This document shows positions 51,124 to 60,378 of a stretch of 64,000 nt of DNA, one piece after another. The position numbers and the translations under genes were made by a program. The DNA lies in NCBI GenBank assembly GCA_002382085.1, contig DFZK01000015.1, positions 1 to 64,000 on the forward strand, written 5' to 3'. Under the pieces are notes generated by a model. The model saw only the letters and a program-made list of their open reading frames with translations. It was not told where the DNA came from and did no database searches. Origin of the DNA: Sulfurospirillum sp. UBA4058. Its GTDB lineage: Bacteria > Campylobacterota > Campylobacteria > Campylobacterales > Sulfurospirillaceae. Position 1 is the stretch's first letter, and each line of letters begins with the position of its first letter.

Positions 51124-53370
51124 GTGGAATATACATTTAAAGTGAACAATCAAGAAGAAACGTACGACATCGGTAAAGTTGCGAAACAAGCAGCCGGTGC
51201 GGCGTTATTACGTATTAAAAATACGGTTATTTTAGCAACCGTTGCAAGAGACGATACGCAAGTTGCAGAAAATTTTGTTCCTCTTACCGTTCAATACGTC
51301 GAAAAAACATATGCCGTCGGTAAAATTCCCGGAGGTTACGTTAAGAGAGAGACCAAACCCGGTGATTTTGAAACGTTGACGTCTCGTATTATCGATCGAA
51401 GTTTACGCCCGCTTTTCCCCAAAGGCTATGCTTATCCGACGCAAATCGTCGTATTCGTATTGAGTTGCGATCCTGAAGTTGATTTACAAGTTGCCGCGCT
51501 TAATGCCGCAAGTGCTGCGTTGTACCTTTCGGATATTCCCGTTAATAAAGCGGTTGCAGGCGTTAGAATCGGTTACATCGACGGTCAGTATGTTGTCAAT
51601 CCCGCAAATTCTGCTTTAAAAAACAGTCGTTTGGATCTTTACGTCGCCGGAACGAAAGAAGAGCTTTTAATGATCGAAATGCGTGCGATCGCTTCTGTGG
51701 AAACGACGACGCTTCCGGTTATGGCAATCGACCCGATGTTAGACCCTACGCTTGCACAAAGCGTGATTGCCAAACAATCCGTGAACGAGTTTGACGAAGA
51801 AGCCATTTTAGCGGCGATCGATAAAGCACAAAGTGCTATTACCGAAGCGACGACGATCTATGAAAACGTTTTTACGCCGCTTAAGAAGGAAGATGCGCTT
51901 TTGGATTATAAAGCAGATTTGGAAAGCGATTCTATCTTTGCTTATATTGATGAATTTTATAAAGAAGAAGTCTCCCATGCGATTTTACAAATGGCAAAAA
52001 GTGAACGTGCCAGCGAACTCGGTAAAATTGTCGATAAAATCTTAAAAGACGATACGGCGGCACTTGAGAACTGGAGTAAAGAGTTGGTCGAAAGCGTTTT
52101 AGGTGCCTATAAAAAAAGAGTCGTACGTGAAATGATCGTCGAAAAACGTGTGCGAGCGGACGGTAGAAAATTAAATGAAATTAGACCGATTAGCATTGAA
52201 ACGAACCTCTTACCTTTAGCCCACGGTTCATGCCTTTTTACGCGTGGACAAACGCAAGCCTTAGTTATCGCAACGCTCGGTAACGATAAAGACGCTCAAA
52301 TGTACGACCTTTTAACGGAAAAGAGCAGTGTGAGCGATACGTTTATGGTCAATTATAATTTTCCGGGTTTTTCCGTCGGTGAAGCTTCACCGCTTCGTGC
52401 ACCGGGACGAAGGGAATTAGGACACGGTAATTTGGCACGTCGCGCACTTGAACCGGTTGTCTCCATCAATCGCTTACAAACGATTCGTTTGGTTTCCGAA
52501 ATTCTAGAATCCAACGGTTCTTCTTCTATGGCAACGGTTTGCGGTGGAGCATTGGCATTGAAAGCTGCCGGCGTCGAAATTGAAAAATTAGTCGCCGGTA
52601 TTGCGATGGGACTCGTGTTTGAGGGCGATAAACATGCCGTTTTAAGCGATATTATGGGATTGGAAGATCATGACGGCGATATGGATTTTAAAGTTGCGGG
52701 TACGAGAGACGGTATTACGGCACTTCAGATGGACATTAAATTAGGCGGTATTTCTCGCGATGTTCTGAAAGAAGCGTTATTTCAAGCTAAAGAAGGTCGA
52801 GCTCATATTTTAGGGCTTATGGAAGCAGCCAGTCGTGAAATCGTCGTCAATAACGCGATCTTGCCGAAATTAGAACTTTTTAGCGTTGATCCTTCGAAGA
52901 TTGTCGATATTATCGGGCAAGCAGGTAAAACTATCAAAGAAATTATCGAAAAATTTGAGGTTTCAATCGATTTGGATCGTGAAAAAGGCGAAGTTAAAAT
53001 TGCGGGCGAAAATAAAACAAACGTAGATGCCGCAAAAGAGCATATTATTAAAATTACCAATAAACCTTCCTTCGGCGGACGCGGCGGCGGGCACGGCCGA
53101 GATCGCAACGATCGTCACGGTGCTCCAAGAGAAGAAAAACCGGTTCCGACGTTTGTCCAAGACGAAATCGTAGACGGTACGGTAAAACGCATCGTAGACT
53201 TCGGTGCTTTTGTGGAACTGCCCGGCGGCATTGACGGATTGTTACATGTCTCAAAAATAGCCGATCATCGCGTCGAAAAAGTCAGCGATTATCTTGCGCT
53301 TGAGCAAAAAGTACGCGTTAAGATTTTGAAACAGACGGGAAATAAAATAGAATTAGAGCTTATCCGATAG
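51124..53370 (+). CDS. pnp: polyribonucleotide nucleotidyltransferase
   Basis: PNPase degrades RNA phosphorolytically from the 3' end. The 748-residue protein has two RNase PH-like domains (RDDTQVAENFVPLTVQY, SRIIDRSLRPLFPKGY; catalytic second core with DIMGLEDHDGDMDFKVAGT), then a KH domain (IIGQAGKTIKEIIEKFEVSID), a Gly/Arg/His-rich linker (GGRGGGHGRDRNDRHG) and an S1 domain (VDFGAFVELPGGIDGLLH). It is about 35 residues longer than the E. coli enzyme, mainly in the linker. The start is GTG 51124 behind AAGGAG. Confidence 0.97.
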   Translation: MEYTFKVNNQEETYDIGKVAKQAAGAALLRIKNTVILATVARDDTQVAENFVPLTVQYVEKTYAVGKIPGGYVKRETKPGDFETLTSRIIDRSLRPLFPKGYAYPTQIVVFVLSCDPEVDLQVAALNAASAALYLSDIPVNKAVAGVRIGYIDGQYVVNPANSALKNSRLDLYVAGTKEELLMIEMRAIASVETTTLPVMAIDPMLDPTLAQSVIAKQSVNEFDEEAILAAIDKAQSAITEATTIYENVFTPLKKEDALLDYKADLESDSIFAYIDEFYKEEVSHAILQMAKSERASELGKIVDKILKDDTAALENWSKELVESVLGAYKKRVVREMIVEKRVRADGRKLNEIRPISIETNLLPLAHGSCLFTRGQTQALVIATLGNDKDAQMYDLLTEKSSVSDTFMVNYNFPGFSVGEASPLRAPGRRELGHGNLARRALEPVVSINRLQTIRLVSEILESNGSSSMATVCGGALALKAAGVEIEKLVAGIAMGLVFEGDKHAVLSDIMGLEDHDGDMDFKVAGTRDGITALQMDIKLGGISRDVLKEALFQAKEGRAHILGLMEAASREIVVNNAILPKLELFSVDPSKIVDIIGQAGKTIKEIIEKFEVSIDLDREKGEVKIAGENKTNVDAAKEHIIKITNKPSFGGRGGGHGRDRNDRHGAPREEKPVPTFVQDEIVDGTVKRIVDFGAFVELPGGIDGLLHVSKIADHRVEKVSDYLALEQKVRVKILKQTGNKIELELIR

Positions 53371-53400
53371 CTTTTAATGGGTTTTTAACAATTAGGCGGC

Positions 53401-53406
53401 TATAAT
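53401..53406 (+). promoter_or_regulatory. -10 box of atpE
   Basis: TATAAT (context GGCTATAATC) lies 67 bases before the atpE start codon. The leader of about 60 bases ends in a strong CAGGAGAAA ribosome site, as expected for the highly translated c subunit. Confidence 0.65.
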
Positions 53407-53473
53407 CTCGCTCACAAAGTGGAAAGTAGGGGTATATCCGAACCGACTTTGAAATACAATCAGGAGAAATCTT

Positions 53474-53791
53474 ATGAAAAAGATTCTTTTTTTAATGGTA
53501 GCATTTGCTTCTTTTGCATTTGCTGCGGATGATGCAAAAGCATTAAGCGACGTTGTTGCATCTTATGCGGTTTTAGGTGTCGGCTTCTTGGTCGGTTTGG
53601 CAGCGCTCGGCGGTGCTATCGGTATGGGAAATACTGCAGCGGCGGCAATTTCAGGTACTGCAAGAAATCCAGGTCTTGGAAGCAAACTTTCTACGACGAT
53701 GTTTATTGCGCTTGCGATGATCGAAGCACAAGTTATTTACGCACTTGTTATCGCTTTTATTATTCTTGGAAAAACAAACTTTATCGGTTAA
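53474..53791 (+). CDS. atpE: ATP synthase F0 subunit c
   Basis: The c subunit forms the proton (or sodium) rotor of ATP synthase. The 105-residue protein has an N-terminal hydrophobic leader (MKKILFLMVAFASFAFA) that looks like a signal peptide, two membrane helices (GVGFLVGLAALGGAIGMG and the helix with the ion-binding E84 in ALAMIEAQVIYAL) and the polar loop ARNPG. No sodium-site Gln/Ser pattern is obvious, so proton coupling is likely. It is separated from other atp genes, which is usual in Campylobacter and Helicobacter. Confidence 0.95.
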   Translation: MKKILFLMVAFASFAFAADDAKALSDVVASYAVLGVGFLVGLAALGGAIGMGNTAAAAISGTARNPGLGSKLSTTMFIALAMIEAQVIYALVIAFIILGKTNFIG

Positions 53792-53805
53792 TAGCCGTGC
53801 TTTTT

Positions 53806-53832
53806 AACGAAGAGAATTTTTTCTCTTCGTTT
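53806..53832 (+). terminator. intrinsic terminator of atpE
   Basis: AACGAAGAGAA and TTCTCTTCGTT form an 11-bp stem with a TTTT loop directly after atpE and eight bases before the tRNA gene. The plus-strand tail TTTCTTCTTT serves as the T tract. Confidence 0.85.
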
Positions 53833-53839
53833 CTTCTTT

Positions 53840-53924
53840 GCGGACGTGGTGGAACGGTAGACACACTACCTTGAGGTGGTAGCGCACTACGTGTGTGGGG
53901 GTTCAAATCCCCCCGTCCGCACCA
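53840..53924 (+). tRNA. tRNA-Leu (anticodon GAG)
   Basis: An 85-base class II tRNA with encoded CCA. The acceptor stem GCGGACG pairs with CGTCCGC; the anticodon stem CTACC/GGTAG encloses TTGAGGT, so the anticodon is GAG at 53873-53875 (reads CUC and CUU). The long variable arm CGCAC/GTGTG and the T arm GGGGG/CCCCC with TTCAAAT are complete. Confidence 0.97.
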
Positions 53925-54021
53925 TCTTCTTTTGATCTAACTTTCTCTTTTTAGTAAATCCAATGTTTAGTTATGTTACTCTTTTGCAAACGATATGTTT
54001 AATGCATGTAAGGATGATTCT

Positions 54022-54282
54022 ATGCAAGAAGTTGCGTTAAAAAATATTTTGAAACTCGACGATAGAGAGTTTTTGGTTTCGACGATCAGTATGAACGTCA
54101 GGCATTCGTTTTTCGAAGGAGATGCCCAAAAAGTCGTTTACGAGACGATGGTTTTTGAAATTCTGAATGATGAAGTACAATTTCACCACCCCATTTTTAA
54201 TGAACGTTACAATATGGCGGAAGAGGCTATTGCCGAGCACAGTGCCATTTTAAAGACCCCTCACAATTTTTTCATTCTTTAA
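54022..54282 (+). CDS. small hypothetical protein before a sensor kinase
   Basis: An 86-residue soluble, acidic protein that I do not recognise. It opens MQEVALKNILKLDDREFLVS and contains QKVVYETMVFEI and HHPIFNERYNMAEEAIAEH. ATG 54022 follows AAGGAT; an earlier in-frame ATG at 53995 lacks a ribosome site. It ends 15 bases before the kinase gene and so is probably the first gene of the kinase/regulator operon. No function can be given. Confidence 0.65.
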   Translation: MQEVALKNILKLDDREFLVSTISMNVRHSFFEGDAQKVVYETMVFEILNDEVQFHHPIFNERYNMAEEAIAEHSAILKTPHNFFIL

Positions 54283-54297
54283 CGATCGTTAGTGCGT

Positions 54298-56478
54298 ATG
54301 AAAAAAATTCTTTTTTTTCTCTGTTTATTCGCCACATTTGTTTTTGCTAATCCTTCGCCGCCTAAAGATATTTTACTGATTCAGTCGTACCATAAAGGGT
54401 ATAAGTGGAGCGATGCGATTTCAAGCGTTATCGAACAAAATTTTTCGGAAAAAGAGAATATTTTTCTCTCGACGGTTTATATGGATACGAAGCGAAACGA
54501 TACGTCTTCGTACCTTCAAACGTTCTACGCTTATTACAAAGAGCGGTTTAAACACTATAAATTTGATGTCGTGATTGTTGCGGATAATGCGGCGTTGGAT
54601 TTTGTCAGAGAACATTATCACGAGCTTTTTGAAGCTATTCCGGTCGTCTTTTTAGGAATTAACAATTTTGAACCTTCTTTGATTCATAATATCGATTTGG
54701 TCAGCGGCGTCGTTGAAAACGTCGATATCGAAAAAAATATCGATTTGATTTTAGCCAATCAACCGCGTTTGGATAAAATTTTAATTATTAACGAGCGCAC
54801 GACGACCGGAGAGGCGATCAAGCATCAAATCGATGCTATTTTACCGCGGTATGAAGGTAAAACAACGATAGAATATATCGATAGTATGGATATGGAAGAG
54901 ATCGAGCAAAAGACGCGTGAACTCTCTCCCAACAGTGCTATTTTATGGGTTTTGCTTTATAAAGATAAAACGGGAAAGTTTTTTACCTACAAAGAAAACC
55001 TGCAACAGATTCGAAAAATTACGAACATTCCGATTTACGGCTTATGGGATTTTTATTTGGACGACGGGATCGTCGGCGGCTTTTTGACCAGTGCCACCGC
55101 CCAAGCCCAAGCCGCATCAAAGATCGTTAAGCAAATTTTGGCGGGGAAAAACCCCAATCAAATTCCCGTTATCGAGACCAGTCCGAACCGCTATATTTTT
55201 GACTATAAAGAGTTGTTGGAACATCGTTTAAAAATCGCTCCGGAAATCAAATATTATGAGATGATCAATAAACCGTTTTCGTTTTACGAGGAGTATAAAC
55301 ACTACATTTGGCTCTTTGCGGCACTCTTAAGCGCGATTAGCATGGTCGTGCTTTTTTTAACGCAAAACGTTCGTATGCGTCGCCAAAGCGAACTTGCCCT
55401 TAAAAACCAGCTCGAATTTATCCGCGTTCTTTTGGATACGATCCCCAATCCTATTTATTATACCAACGTCAAAGGCGAGTATATCGGTACCAACCAATCG
55501 TTTGCCACTTTATACGATCAAAGTAAAGAGGAAATTTTAGGAAAAACCGTTTTCGATTTTTTCCCGCACGATTGGGCAACCGAGCGCCGTAAAAACGATC
55601 TCGATCTTTTAGCGAATAAAGGTGCCGAGACATTTGAGTTGACGCTGCATTTTCCTAAAAAACGGCCTAGAGTTTTTGTATTAAATAAGGCGGTTTATTC
55701 CAATATCGACGGAAGCGTCGGCGGTATCGTATGCGTGATGGACGATATTACCGAGCGCACGCAACACCAGCAGTTTTTGATTCAGCAATCCAAATTAACC
55801 GAGATGGGAGAAATGATCGCAGGCGTGGCGCATCAGTGGAACGAACCTTTGGTTGAGCTTTCGGCGATCATGCAGGATATGGAGTTTTGTTTCAATCAAG
55901 GCGAAATGGATCAGCCTAAAATGAAAGCGTTCGTGCATGATTCGATCGTTCAAATTCAGTACATGTCGCAGACATTGAAAGATTTTCGCAACTTTTTAAA
56001 ACCTTCGACAAAAAAAACGCTTTTTTGTGCCAAAAAGGCACTTTTGGAAGTTTTGGAGATTATCGGACGCCAAATTTTTTACGCACATATCGAACTTAAA
56101 GTCGAGTATCGTAAAGATACCAAAAGTTATCCCGTCTACGGATATGAAAACGAATTTAAACAAGTGCTTTTAAACATTATCAACAATGCAAAAAATAAAC
56201 TGTTGAAAACGCGAAAAGGGGAACGTATTCAAATCGCGTTAGATCAAGACGCTTCTTCGACGAAACTGATCGTGAGCGATGACGGCGGGTCGATTCCCGA
56301 AAAAATTATCGGTTTTATTTTCGATCCTTATTTTACGACGAGCAAAAACGGTACGGGACTTGGGTTGTATATGGCAAAGATGATTATCGAAGATAAAATG
56401 GGCGGCAGTATTCGTGTTCACAATCTCGGCACTCAAGGCGTCGAATTTACGTTAAGCGTTCCCAATAGCGTTGCATAA
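54298..56478 (+). CDS. sensor histidine kinase with periplasmic ABC-type binding domain and PAS
   Basis: A 726-residue membrane kinase. Signal peptide (MKKILFFLCLFATFVFA), then a periplasmic sensor of the ABC_sub_bind type (residues 20-335; ILLIQSYHKGYKWSD, IVADNAALDFV, IPVVFLGINN), a membrane helix (about 340-358), a PAS domain (VLLDTIPNPIYYTNVKGEY), a HisKA-like helix with H512 in GVAHQWNEPLVEL and an ATPase domain ending GTGLGLYMAKMIIE. The usual HQWRQPL of this kinase group reads HQWNEPL. ATG 54298 gives a normal signal peptide; GTG 54292 is in frame. It lies just upstream of its regulator and the TRAP genes, so it likely senses the transported acid or a related one. Confidence 0.9.
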   Translation: MKKILFFLCLFATFVFANPSPPKDILLIQSYHKGYKWSDAISSVIEQNFSEKENIFLSTVYMDTKRNDTSSYLQTFYAYYKERFKHYKFDVVIVADNAALDFVREHYHELFEAIPVVFLGINNFEPSLIHNIDLVSGVVENVDIEKNIDLILANQPRLDKILIINERTTTGEAIKHQIDAILPRYEGKTTIEYIDSMDMEEIEQKTRELSPNSAILWVLLYKDKTGKFFTYKENLQQIRKITNIPIYGLWDFYLDDGIVGGFLTSATAQAQAASKIVKQILAGKNPNQIPVIETSPNRYIFDYKELLEHRLKIAPEIKYYEMINKPFSFYEEYKHYIWLFAALLSAISMVVLFLTQNVRMRRQSELALKNQLEFIRVLLDTIPNPIYYTNVKGEYIGTNQSFATLYDQSKEEILGKTVFDFFPHDWATERRKNDLDLLANKGAETFELTLHFPKKRPRVFVLNKAVYSNIDGSVGGIVCVMDDITERTQHQQFLIQQSKLTEMGEMIAGVAHQWNEPLVELSAIMQDMEFCFNQGEMDQPKMKAFVHDSIVQIQYMSQTLKDFRNFLKPSTKKTLFCAKKALLEVLEIIGRQIFYAHIELKVEYRKDTKSYPVYGYENEFKQVLLNIINNAKNKLLKTRKGERIQIALDQDASSTKLIVSDDGGSIPEKIIGFIFDPYFTTSKNGTGLGLYMAKMIIEDKMGGSIRVHNLGTQGVEFTLSVPNSVA

Positions 56479-56488
56479 AGGAGGAAAC

Positions 56489-57130
56489 GTGAAAATTTTA
56501 TTGTTGGAAGACAATGCGCGCTTAAACGCGACGATCGTCAAACGTTTAGAAGCCAAGGGCTATCGCGTCGATGCGTTTATGGACGGTAAAAAAGCTTACG
56601 AAGCCTTAGACAGCGGTTATATGTGCTTTATTTTGGATATTAACGTTCCCAACCTCGACGGCATTGAGCTTTTGAAAAAAATTCGCGACTTTTACCGTGA
56701 AACGCCGGTCATTATCATCAGCTCTAGCATCGAACTGGAAGTGATTAAAGACGCGTACAATTTCGGATGCAACGATTTTTTGAAAAAGCCGTTTTTTATC
56801 GACGAGTTAGAAATTAAAATCGAAAAATTTTGCAATATTCGCCACGACATCGTCAATTTAGGCGAAGCGTGCTGTTTTGATTTTAAGTCGAGTTTGCTTC
56901 GTATCGGCGAACACGAAGAGCATTTATCGCGTAAAGAAAAATTGCTGCTTAATTTGTTGATTAGCGAAAAAGGCAAAGTCGTAACGTTCGATAAAATTCA
57001 AGCGATGGTATGGGAGGGCAATTTTACGAGTTTAGATTCGATTCGCTCTTTAATGCGCCGCGTACGTAAAAAACTCCCGTTTGAATGCATCGAGACCGTG
57101 GTAGACGTCGGGTATATTTTACGCTATTAG
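56489..57130 (+). CDS. OmpR-family response regulator
   Basis: A 213-residue regulator: receiver (acidic ED pair in LLLEDNARL, D50 in ILDINVPNLDG, Lys in FLKKPFFIDE) and a C-terminal winged helix with LSRKEKLLLNLLISEKGKVV and SIRSLMRRVRKKL. The start is GTG 56489, behind a perfect AAAGGAGG, ten bases after the kinase gene. It ends 17 bases before dctP, so the TRAP operon is presumably both adjacent to it and controlled by it. Confidence 0.92.
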   Translation: MKILLLEDNARLNATIVKRLEAKGYRVDAFMDGKKAYEALDSGYMCFILDINVPNLDGIELLKKIRDFYRETPVIIISSSIELEVIKDAYNFGCNDFLKKPFFIDELEIKIEKFCNIRHDIVNLGEACCFDFKSSLLRIGEHEEHLSRKEKLLLNLLISEKGKVVTFDKIQAMVWEGNFTSLDSIRSLMRRVRKKLPFECIETVVDVGYILRY

Positions 57131-57147
57131 ACTTGAAAAGGTAAATA

Positions 57148-58218
57148 ATGTTCACGCAAACGATACGATCGATTCTTACATGTAGTCTTTTTTCCCTTCT
57201 TTTCGCATTGGGCGCGCATGCGTCTAGCGATACGGTGACGTGGAAGTTGGCAACGTCGTGGAGCAAGGTGTTTCCTCCTTTTACCGATACCGTTGAAAAT
57301 ATGGTAACGATGGTCGAGCAGATGAGTGGCGGAGAGTTCAAGATTAAAATCGACGACGTGTCCAAACATAAAGCGGCGTTTGGCGTCTTGGATGCGGTGA
57401 AGCTCGGTCAGTACGATATGGCGCATTCCGCGTCGTATTATTGGAAAGGGCGTGATCCGGTGTTGTTGCTTTTTACGACGATGCCTTTTGGTATGAATGC
57501 CCTCGAGCAATACGCATGGTTTTACCGCGGTGAAGGTATGGAGTGGATGCAAAAAGCCTACGCTAAGCACGGTGTTTACTCTTTTCCGGGCGGCAATACG
57601 GGCATGCAGATGGGCGGTTGGTTTCGAAAAGAGATTCGCAGTTTGGAAGATTTGAAAGGGCTTAAGATGCGTATTCCCGGTTTTGCGGGAGAGATTTTCG
57701 CCAAATTGGGCTGTGCGGTGACCAATATCGCTCCGAGCGAATTGTACACTTCCTTGGAGCGCGGAACGATTGATGCATTGGAATGGGTGGGACCTTCGAT
57801 GGATATGAGCATGGGATTTCATAAAATCGCTCCGTATTATTATACCGGTTGGCACGAACCCGCAACGGAACTTCAATTTATCGTCAATAAAGCCAAATTC
57901 GACGCGCTTTCGCCGAAAAATAAGGCGATTTTAAAAGCGGCGATGCGCTTGTCGGCGTATGACATGTTAATCCAAAATGCCGATATGAACGCCGCGGCAT
58001 GGGATCGAATGAAAACGGAGTATCCGAATATTAAAATTAAGACGTTTCCCAAACCCGTGATGGATGCGATGCGTCAAGCCAATGCCGAATTGATTGCCGA
58101 AGAGTCTTCCAAAAATCAGGAGTTCAAAAAAATCGTCGAGTCGCAACGCGCTTACATGCAAAAAGCAAGAGCGTGGACGTTGATCGGCGAGTACGCGTAT
58201 ATTCGCGACAATCAATAG
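57148..58218 (+). CDS. dctP: TRAP transporter substrate-binding protein (DctP/TakP-like)
   Basis: A 356-residue periplasmic protein: signal peptide ending in GAHASS, then the DctP fold. It resembles TakP and the lactate-binding TRAP proteins: WKLATSWSKVFPPF, the carboxylate-binding Arg in LKMRIPGFAGE, DALEWVGPSMDM (Glu-Trp that bind the cation in TakP) and YYYTGWHEPATELQF. This group binds 2-oxo or 2-hydroxy monocarboxylates (pyruvate, lactate). With a D-lactate dehydrogenase gene downstream I infer lactate or pyruvate as substrate. It is the first gene of the TRAP operon. Confidence 0.9.
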   Translation: MFTQTIRSILTCSLFSLLFALGAHASSDTVTWKLATSWSKVFPPFTDTVENMVTMVEQMSGGEFKIKIDDVSKHKAAFGVLDAVKLGQYDMAHSASYYWKGRDPVLLLFTTMPFGMNALEQYAWFYRGEGMEWMQKAYAKHGVYSFPGGNTGMQMGGWFRKEIRSLEDLKGLKMRIPGFAGEIFAKLGCAVTNIAPSELYTSLERGTIDALEWVGPSMDMSMGFHKIAPYYYTGWHEPATELQFIVNKAKFDALSPKNKAILKAAMRLSAYDMLIQNADMNAAAWDRMKTEYPNIKIKTFPKPVMDAMRQANAELIAEESSKNQEFKKIVESQRAYMQKARAWTLIGEYAYIRDNQ

Positions 58219-58230
58219 CCGTTATAGAAT

Positions 58231-58344
58231 TGCTTTGAGTCAAAGCACCCAAGGTGCGTGGGCTTTGCGCCGAAGAAAAGGCAGTGTTAACGTAGTCTTT
58301 AGAGCTTTGCTTTAAAGCCGTGTCAAGAGTTCTGCAAGAACTCT
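58231..58344 (+). promoter_or_regulatory. cluster of hairpins between dctP and dctQ
   Basis: The 164-base gap contains several strong stems: TGCTTTGA/TCAAAGCA (58231-58247, one-base centre), AGAGTTCT/AGAACTCT (58326-58344, GCA loop) and a long-range GGCTTT (58261)/AAAGCC (58314). No T tract follows, so they more likely stabilise the 3' end of the dctP part of the mRNA, allowing more binding protein than membrane subunits. Confidence 0.55.
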
Positions 58345-58382
58345 ATGAAAAAATCCAAAGAAGAAAAGAGGATGGTAGGGTT

Positions 58383-58916
58383 ATGCTTTTAAGAATTGAA
58401 AAATGGTTTGATGCGTTGAGCCGCATGATCGGGTATGTGTGCGCTTTTTTAATGATCGTGATGATGCTCAATATTTTCTACGACGTGTGCATGCGCTATG
58501 CGTTTAAAAGCGGTTCGATCGCGCTACAGGAGTTGGAATGGCATCTTTTTTCGGTCATTTTCCTGCTCGGTATGTCTTACGCGCTGATGGAAGACGCACA
58601 TGTACGCGTCGACGTGCTCTATGCCAAATGGAGCGAACGTCGTCAAGCCGCGGTCAATATTATCGGTGCCGTTTTGTTTATAACGCCGATCGCTCTTTTA
58701 GTGATGTTTAGCTCGCTCGGTTTCGTGAGCGAAGCGTACGTTTCGCATGAAGTGAGCAGTGCTCCGGGAGGTTTAACGCAGCGGTGGATTTTAAAAGCGT
58801 TTATTCCGTTTTCTTTTGCCGTTTTATTGCTGATGGAAATCGGGTTTATCGTTAAAAATATCGCGGTTTATAAGGGACTTCGCCACGCAAATGCACAGCC
58901 GAAGGAGACGTTATGA
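58383..58916 (+). CDS. dctQ: TRAP transporter small permease (DctQ)
   Basis: A 177-residue membrane protein with four hydrophobic segments (MIGYVCAFLMIVMMLNIFYDV, LFSVIFLLGMSYALMED, AVNIIGAVLFITPIALLVMF and AFIPFSFAVLLLMEIGFIV) and the DctQ motif ELEWHLFSVIFLLGMSYAL...HVRVDVLY. It forms the membrane complex with DctM and docks the binding protein. ATG 58383 starts the family alignment; the longer frame has no support. It overlaps dctM by four bases. Confidence 0.9.
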   Translation: MLLRIEKWFDALSRMIGYVCAFLMIVMMLNIFYDVCMRYAFKSGSIALQELEWHLFSVIFLLGMSYALMEDAHVRVDVLYAKWSERRQAAVNIIGAVLFITPIALLVMFSSLGFVSEAYVSHEVSSAPGGLTQRWILKAFIPFSFAVLLLMEIGFIVKNIAVYKGLRHANAQPKETL

Positions 58917-60265
58917 TCGGGATTATTATGTTTTTCGTCGGTATGTCGATGCTTCTTTTAGGATTCCCCGTAGCGTTTACGTTCGGAGCGATTTCGGTCG
59001 TATTCGGTTTGATCGCCGGTATCGTCGAGTCGTTGGGAGACGGTGGAGGTCTCATAGAAGGGCTGCAAATCGGCGCGCATCTGTTCGCGTTTATGCCGCA
59101 TCGTATTTGGTCGATTATGGAAAATGCGATTTTGATCTCCGTTCCGATGTTTATTTTAATGGGTATTATCCTGCAAAAATCGCGTTTAGCCGAACGTTTG
59201 TTGGAAGCCATGGGCTTTTTATTCGGCGAAGTTCGAGGCGGCGTAGCGATTAGTACCGTTTTGGTCGGTGCGCTTTTGGCCGCTTCGACCGGCGTCGTCG
59301 GAGCGAGCGTTGTGGCGATGGGTGTCATTTCATTACCGGTCATGCTCAAATACAACTATTCAAAATCGTTGGCATGCGGCACGATTTGCGCTTCGGGAAC
59401 GCTAGGGCAGATTATTCCGCCTTCGGTGGTATTGATTATTTTGGGAGACGTTTTTCAACAACCCGTCGGCGATCTTTTTGAAGGGGCGTTGGGACCTGGC
59501 TTGACGTTGGTAGGCGTTTACGTCGCGTATATCGCGGTGATCGCTTTTTTTAACCAAGACGCGGCTCCGGCGATTCCGCGACACGAGATTAAAGAGAGCA
59601 AAAGTCGTCAAATTTTGAGTGCGTTTAAAGCGATTTTACCGCCCTTAATTTTAATCGTTTTGGTATTAGGTTCCATTTTTGAAGGAATCGCGACACCCAC
59701 CGAATCGTCGGCGGTAGGATGTATCGGTGCGATGGTTTTAGCATGGATGTACCGATCGTTTTCGTTTCAAATGGTTCAAGAAGCCTCTTTGGAAACGGTA
59801 CGCGCTACGGCAATGGTCTTTGCGATTTTGATCGGAGCGACGGCTTTCTCGATGGTCTTTTCGTATACCGGAGGCGACGAGATCGTCGAAGCGGCGATGC
59901 GAAGCTTACCGGGCGACAAATGGGGCTTTATCGTGGTTTCGATGCTCGCGATTATGGCATTAGGCTTTTTTATCGATTTTGTCGAAATATCCTATATTAT
60001 CGTTCCGATTTTAGCACCGATTGCCGCTGCTATCGGGCTTAATCCCGTTTGGTACGCCTTATTGATCGCTTTAAATTTACAGACGTCGTTTTTAACGCCG
60101 CCTTTTGGTTTCAGTCTTTTCTTTTTGCGCGGCGTAGCACCTTCGTGCGTGACGACGATGGACATCTACAAAGGCGTCGTACCGTTTATTGTATTACAAA
60201 TTCTCGTCATGATCCTTTTCACGCTTTGGCCTGAACTTTACGGCATCGACATCATGCTTAAATAA
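58913..60265 (+). CDS. dctM: TRAP transporter large permease (DctM)
   Basis: The 450-residue ion-coupled permease of the TRAP system, with about 11 to 13 membrane helices. Typical motifs are LLGFPVAFTFGAISVVFGL, VPMFILMGIILQKSRLAERL, AASTGVVGASVVAMGVISLP, GTLGQIIPPSVVLIILGD and LQTSFLTPPFGFSLFFLRG. It works with DctQ and uses a sodium gradient in studied relatives. It is the last gene before a strong terminator, so the dehydrogenase gene is transcribed separately. Confidence 0.95.
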   Translation: MIGIIMFFVGMSMLLLGFPVAFTFGAISVVFGLIAGIVESLGDGGGLIEGLQIGAHLFAFMPHRIWSIMENAILISVPMFILMGIILQKSRLAERLLEAMGFLFGEVRGGVAISTVLVGALLAASTGVVGASVVAMGVISLPVMLKYNYSKSLACGTICASGTLGQIIPPSVVLIILGDVFQQPVGDLFEGALGPGLTLVGVYVAYIAVIAFFNQDAAPAIPRHEIKESKSRQILSAFKAILPPLILIVLVLGSIFEGIATPTESSAVGCIGAMVLAWMYRSFSFQMVQEASLETVRATAMVFAILIGATAFSMVFSYTGGDEIVEAAMRSLPGDKWGFIVVSMLAIMALGFFIDFVEISYIIVPILAPIAAAIGLNPVWYALLIALNLQTSFLTPPFGFSLFFLRGVAPSCVTTMDIYKGVVPFIVLQILVMILFTLWPELYGIDIMLK

Positions 60266-60273
60266 GGACTCTC

Positions 60274-60306
60274 AAGGTTACATGTCAATCACATGTAACC
60301 TTTTTT
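60274..60306 (+). terminator. terminator of the TRAP operon built from the ACATGT repeat
   Basis: AAGGTTACATGT (60274-60285) and ACATGTAACCTT (60291-60302) form a 12-bp stem with a CAATC loop, followed by TTTT. The stem consists of an inverted pair of the TTACATGT word that recurs through the window. Confidence 0.9.
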
Positions 60307-60378
60307 CCGCTTTCGTTTTTTTTACCGCTATTCTCTCAAAATGTCATACCGATTTTATACCGACGTGTTACACTCGAT

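Noticed and set aside
53073..53130. Possible insertion or repeat in pnp
   Set aside because: It codes for a Gly/Arg/His linker between KH and S1 domains, a usual low-complexity region in this family.
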